64,000 nt of DNA, taken from Umezawaea endophytica (GTDB taxonomy: Bacteria > Actinomycetota > Actinomycetes > Mycobacteriales > Pseudonocardiaceae). Position numbers and translations under genes: made by a program. How positions within the stretch are numbered: the stretch's first letter is position 1; the number at the start of each line of letters is the position of its first letter. This document shows positions 60,874-64,000 of the stretch, in pieces. The notes under the pieces are model-generated. The model ran no database searches and was not told the DNA's origin. It saw nothing but the letters and a program-made list of their open reading frames with translations. The DNA lies in assembly GCF_025061645.1 (NCBI RefSeq), contig NZ_JANYMP010000043.1, forward strand, positions 1 to 64,000, written 5' to 3'.

Positions 60874-61377
60874 TCAGTGGTCCTCGCCGCGCGCGATGGC
60901 GTCCTTGAGGCGCTGGTACGAGCGGATGACCTCGGCCTCGGCCTCGACGCGGCCTACCCAGCTCGCGCCCTCGACGCTCTTGCCGGGCTCCAGGTCCTTG
61001 TAGACCTCGAAGAAGTGCTGGATCTCCAGCCGGTAGAACTCGTTCAGGTGGTGGATGTCGCGCAGGTGCTCCGACCGCGGGTCGTCGGCGGGCACGCAGA
61101 GCAGCTTGTCGTCGCCGCCCTTCTCGTCGGTCATGCGGAACATGCCGATGGCGCGCGACTTGATCAGGCAGCCGGGGAACGTGGGCTCCTGGACGATCAC
61201 CAGCGCGTCGAGCGGGTCGCCGTCCTCGCCGAGGGTGTTGTCCACGAACCCGTAGTCCGCCGGGTACTGGGTGGCCGTGAACAGCGTGCGGTCCAAGCGG
61301 ATGCGACCTGTCTTGTGGTCCATCTCGTACTTGTTGCGCACACCCTTGGGGATCTCGATGGTGACGTCGAACTCCAC
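60874..61377 (-). CDS. ppa: Soluble inorganic pyrophosphatase
   Basis: 167-aa family I pyrophosphatase hydrolysing PPi to phosphate. Metal-site motif GDPLDALV (D-x-D-P-x-D type), the N-terminal [11 protein letters not shown] and YPADYGFV are conserved. The GTG at 61377 has GAGG eight bases upstream and gives the normal M/V-E-F-D-V start. Divergent from dacB, as in M. tuberculosis (Rv3628/Rv3627c). Confidence 0.97.
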   Translation of the reverse strand: MEFDVTIEIPKGVRNKYEMDHKTGRIRLDRTLFTATQYPADYGFVDNTLGEDGDPLDALVIVQEPTFPGCLIKSRAIGMFRMTDEKGGDDKLLCVPADDPRSEHLRDIHHLNEFYRLEIQHFFEVYKDLEPGKSVEGASWVGRVEAEAEVIRSYQRLKDAIARGEDH

Positions 61378-61543
61378 TGCGCGTCCTCTGCTTCGTCTCG
61401 CCTCGTCATGCTGAGGTGACGCCGCGTGTGCGACACCCTCTGCCGTTGCGCCACTAGTGTGGACTACGACGACCACCCGACCCGCATCGTGGTGGGTGCC
61501 GGTGGGTGTGAGATTGCCCTTAGAAGACTCGCTGGAGGATCGC

Positions 61544-63352
61544 GTGCCCGGACCTGGTGACCCCGATTCCGGTGCGCCGGACGAGCTTTCGTGGCCCACC
61601 GAGGACGACGACTCGGGTGTGTTCGAGATCGCACCGGAGTCACCCACCGTGCAGGTGCCGACCCCGCAGGCGAAGCCCTCCGCGGACCCGCCGACGGTGA
61701 AGGTGCAACGGCCGAAGCCCGTCGAGCACCCGGTGCCGAAGCCGCGGCCCGCCGATCCGCCGACCATGCGCATGCAGGTGCCGCGCCCGCAGCCCAAGCT
61801 GCCGCCGCTCTCGCCGCCGCAACGTCCGCCGGTGCAGGCCGATCCGCCGACGCAGCGCGCGATGCCGGAGCGGATCCCCGCGCAGAAGACCGAACCGATC
61901 GCGGACGCCAAGCCCGCCGCTCAGCCCGCCGCGCGGGAACCCGAGAAGCCCGCCGAACCGGCGGTCGAGCCGAAGCGGAAGAAGCCGCTCCTCCTCGTCG
62001 GCGCGCTGGTGGCCGTGGTCGCGCTCGTCGGCGGTGGCATCTACGCGGCGACGACCCTCGACTTCGGCGGTGAGGCGGCGCTGACGACGGCACCGCCCGC
62101 CCCGCCCGCGAAGGTGTCCTTCTCGGTCAAGGGCGTGGCGGGGGACGCGCCCGCGCCGACCGCGTCGGGCGTCGGCGCCGCGCTGGCCGGACCCGCCGCC
62201 GCCGGGGTGCTCAGCCCGCTGACCGGCGTCGTGATCGACCCGGCGACCGGGACCGCGCTGTGGCAGCAGGGCGACACGACGCCGCAGATCCCGGCGTCCA
62301 CGATCAAGACCCTGGCCACGGCCGCGGCGCTGCTCTCGATCGACCACACCGCCCAGTTGTCGACCAAGGTCGTCCAGGGCGACGCGCCCGGAACCGTCGT
62401 GATCATCGGCGGCGGCGACCCGACGCTGTCGTCGCAACCGGACGGCACGACCACCGTCTACCCCGGCGCCGCGACCCTCGACGACCTCGCCGCGCAGGTC
62501 AAGGCCAACGCGACCGCGCCGATCACGGCGGTCCAGTTCGACCTCAGCCGGTACGCGGGCGAGGGCACCGCCCCCGGCTGGGACCAAGCCGACATCGCGG
62601 GCGGCTCGATCACGCCGATCGTCCCGTTCATGGTCGACGGCGGCAGGCAGGACACGAAGAACCCGAACAGCCCCCGCACCGCCACGCCCGCGCTGGACGC
62701 CGCCAACGGGCTCGCGCAGCGGCTCGGCGTGGCCACCGCGGCCCCCGGCCCCGCGCCCGCGGGCGGCAACCCGAAGGTGCTGGGCGAGGTGAAGTCCGCG
62801 CCGCTGGACCAGCTCGTCGAGAACACCATGCAGATCTCGGACAACATCCTGGCCGAGGCGCTCGCCCGCGAGGTCGCCAAGGTCACCGGGCAGCCGCCGT
62901 CGTTCGAGGGCGCGGCCAAGGCCGTCAAGGACGTGCTGACGAAGAACCAGTTCGACGTCGGCGGGGCCACGATCGTCGACGCCAGCGGCATGTCGCCCCA
63001 GAACAAGATCCCGGCGAAGCTGCTCGGCCAGATCCTGGAGGTCGCGGCGAAACCGGACGCGAGCGACCCGCGCACCGCGAAGCTGCGCCCGCTGCTGACC
63101 GCGCTGCCCGTCGCGGGCGGCAGCGGCACCCTGGCCAACCGCTACCAGGCGGCCGCGGCGAGCGGGAAGGGCTGGGTGCGGGCCAAGACCGGCACCCTGA
63201 CCGGCGTGAACTCGCTCGCGGGCGCCGTCGTGGACACCGACGGCAGGCTGCTGGTGTTCGCGTTCATGTCCAACAGCCCCGGCAACACGGACGAGGTGCG
63301 CCAGGCACTGGACGTGCTGGCGGCCACGCTGCGCGGCTGCGGCTGTGCGTAA
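61544..63352 (+). CDS. dacB: D-alanyl-D-alanine carboxypeptidase/endopeptidase (PBP4 type)
   Basis: 602-aa membrane-anchored class C penicillin-binding protein. The first ~145 residues are a Pro/Lys/Glu-rich cytoplasmic segment with three PP-T-(V/M/Q)-(K/R) repeats. A membrane helix ([21 protein letters not shown]) follows, then the S13 peptidase domain: SxxK in [10 protein letters not shown], SxN in ISDNILAE and KTG in RAKTGTLTG. It trims peptidoglycan stem peptides outside the cell. The GTG at 61544 has TGGAGG five bases upstream. Matches Rv3627c. Confidence 0.93.
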   Translation: MPGPGDPDSGAPDELSWPTEDDDSGVFEIAPESPTVQVPTPQAKPSADPPTVKVQRPKPVEHPVPKPRPADPPTMRMQVPRPQPKLPPLSPPQRPPVQADPPTQRAMPERIPAQKTEPIADAKPAAQPAAREPEKPAEPAVEPKRKKPLLLVGALVAVVALVGGGIYAATTLDFGGEAALTTAPPAPPAKVSFSVKGVAGDAPAPTASGVGAALAGPAAAGVLSPLTGVVIDPATGTALWQQGDTTPQIPASTIKTLATAAALLSIDHTAQLSTKVVQGDAPGTVVIIGGGDPTLSSQPDGTTTVYPGAATLDDLAAQVKANATAPITAVQFDLSRYAGEGTAPGWDQADIAGGSITPIVPFMVDGGRQDTKNPNSPRTATPALDAANGLAQRLGVATAAPGPAPAGGNPKVLGEVKSAPLDQLVENTMQISDNILAEALAREVAKVTGQPPSFEGAAKAVKDVLTKNQFDVGGATIVDASGMSPQNKIPAKLLGQILEVAAKPDASDPRTAKLRPLLTALPVAGGSGTLANRYQAAAASGKGWVRAKTGTLTGVNSLAGAVVDTDGRLLVFAFMSNSPGNTDEVRQALDVLAATLRGCGCA

Positions 63353-63379
63353 CCGGAGCACGCAGGTAGCGTCGGAAGG

Positions 63380-64000
63380 GTGAACGCGGCACCGCAAGCC
63401 CGTGTGGCACGACCGGGCGACGAGACGACGACCACCCCCGTCGACTGGGAGTTGGCCGCGTCGACGGCCGCGCGCCTCGTGCGGCCCGGTCCGATCATCC
63501 CCAGGGCCGAGGCCGACATAGCGGTCAGCAGGCTGCGGGAGCTCGCTCCCGAGGCCGAGGTGCACGTCCGCGAGCTGACCGGTCTCGGCCACGGCCTGCC
63601 GCTGCTGCCGGGCGAGGTCGTGGACCGGCCCGCGTGGGCGCGCGCCGCGGTGCAGGGGCTGGCCGCGCTGACCGACTCCGCGATGTCCCGGCAGAACGGC
63701 CCGCTCGGCGGGGTAATGGCGAGCACGGCCGGGGTGCAGGCGGGGATCGTGCTGTCGTTCCTCAGCTCCCGCGTGCTCGGCCAGTACGACCCGTTCGGCT
63801 CGGACGGCGCGGGCAGGCTGCTGCTGGTGGCGCCGAACATCGTCGCCGCCCAGCGGGCGCTGGACGTGCCCGCCGAGGACTTCAGCCTGTGGGTCTGCCT
63901 GCACGAGTGCACGCACCGGCTCCAGTTCACCGGGGTCCCGTGGCTGCGCGACTACTTCGGCTCGCAGGTGTCCGACCTGCTCGCCGCGATGGACGCCCCC
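63380..64000 (+). CDS. Zinc-dependent metalloprotease / F420-associated protein (3' end cut)
   Basis: The first 207 codons of a zincin-like protein running off the window. The metal motif HECTH lies in CLHECTHRLQFTGVPW. The upstream part has DWELAASTAARLVRPGP and TAGVQAGIVLSFLSSRVLGQYDPF, typical of the DUF2342/coenzyme F420 biosynthesis-associated family. Matches Rv3626c by order, next to dacB. The GTG at 63380 lies 7-8 nt after TAGCGT, suggesting a leaderless start. The C-terminal half is not seen. Confidence 0.88.
   Translation, partial: MNAAPQARVARPGDETTTTPVDWELAASTAARLVRPGPIIPRAEADIAVSRLRELAPEAEVHVRELTGLGHGLPLLPGEVVDRPAWARAAVQGLAALTDSAMSRQNGPLGGVMASTAGVQAGIVLSFLSSRVLGQYDPFGSDGAGRLLLVAPNIVAAQRALDVPAEDFSLWVCLHECTHRLQFTGVPWLRDYFGSQVSDLLAAMDAP

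Overview
This is a high-GC actinobacterial chromosome segment. Long GC-rich genes, GTG/TTG starts, TANNNT minus-10 boxes lying directly before start codons, a 6C small RNA, a Tad/Flp pilus locus and a MarP protease all point that way. The backbone gene order (crp, small membrane protein, nth, TlpA-like, Nudix, marP, ephE-like, holin-X, acs, Fic-like, HAD, 6C RNA, ssd, tadABC and pilins, DEAD/H helicase, unknown, topA, delta-prime, ppa, dacB, zincin) matches, from memory, the Mycobacterium tuberculosis Rv3676 to Rv3626c interval. The codon style and the many insertions suggest a Pseudonocardiaceae-type organism (Saccharothrix/Lentzea/Actinosynnema-like). The genus is an inference.

Layout. 0-9 kb: an MFS exporter cut by the left edge, the global regulator Crp/GlxR, endonuclease III with a redox/Nudix/MarP operon, an EphE-like hydrolase, a holin-X membrane protein and NhaA. 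9-13 kb: repeat-rich DNA, acetyl-CoA synthetase, and a standalone TnpB element with its right-end/omega-RNA hairpin. 13-17.7 kb: GNAT, a degenerate Fic protein, a DUF4232-like secreted protein, and a kynurenine operon (kynA-kynU) with a divergent Lrp/AsnC regulator. 17.6-24.3 kb: a peptidoglycan-recycling cluster, murQ-murR-amiE-like-namZ-nagZ, with two near-identical promoters. 24.8-32 kb: HAD phosphatase, 6C RNA, Ssd and the Tad locus, which is interrupted by a 27/54-nt minisatellite. 32-43 kb: a prim-pol-like protein, a helicase, the proton-pumping pyrophosphatase HppA, two paralogous lipoproteins and topoisomerase I. 43-46.8 kb: an MFS-thymidylate-kinase fusion and DNA polymerase III delta-prime. 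46.8-52 kb: an unsaturated-uronate catabolic cluster (IclR, KduD, KduI, LctP-type permease, GH88). 52-64 kb: a large anchored surface protein, tRNA-Thr, a transglutaminase-like protein, an F420-type oxidoreductase, an Excalibur lipoprotein, a hotdog protein, a MarR-MFS pair, soluble pyrophosphatase, a PBP4-type carboxypeptidase and the start of a zinc metalloprotease.

The most unusual signal is a ~130-bp structured repeat present twice, 54 kb apart and inverted. Each copy begins about 10 nt after a stop codon (marP and ppa). The copies share an identical 15-nt loop, and their central stem carries three consecutive compensated base-pair changes. Its U-run and A-run are in the wrong order for an intrinsic terminator. 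Other notable items are the Tad-locus minisatellite, the paired mur promoters, catalytically degenerate Fic, EphE and kinase domains, and a 29-bp repeat array that resembles an insertion-sequence end.
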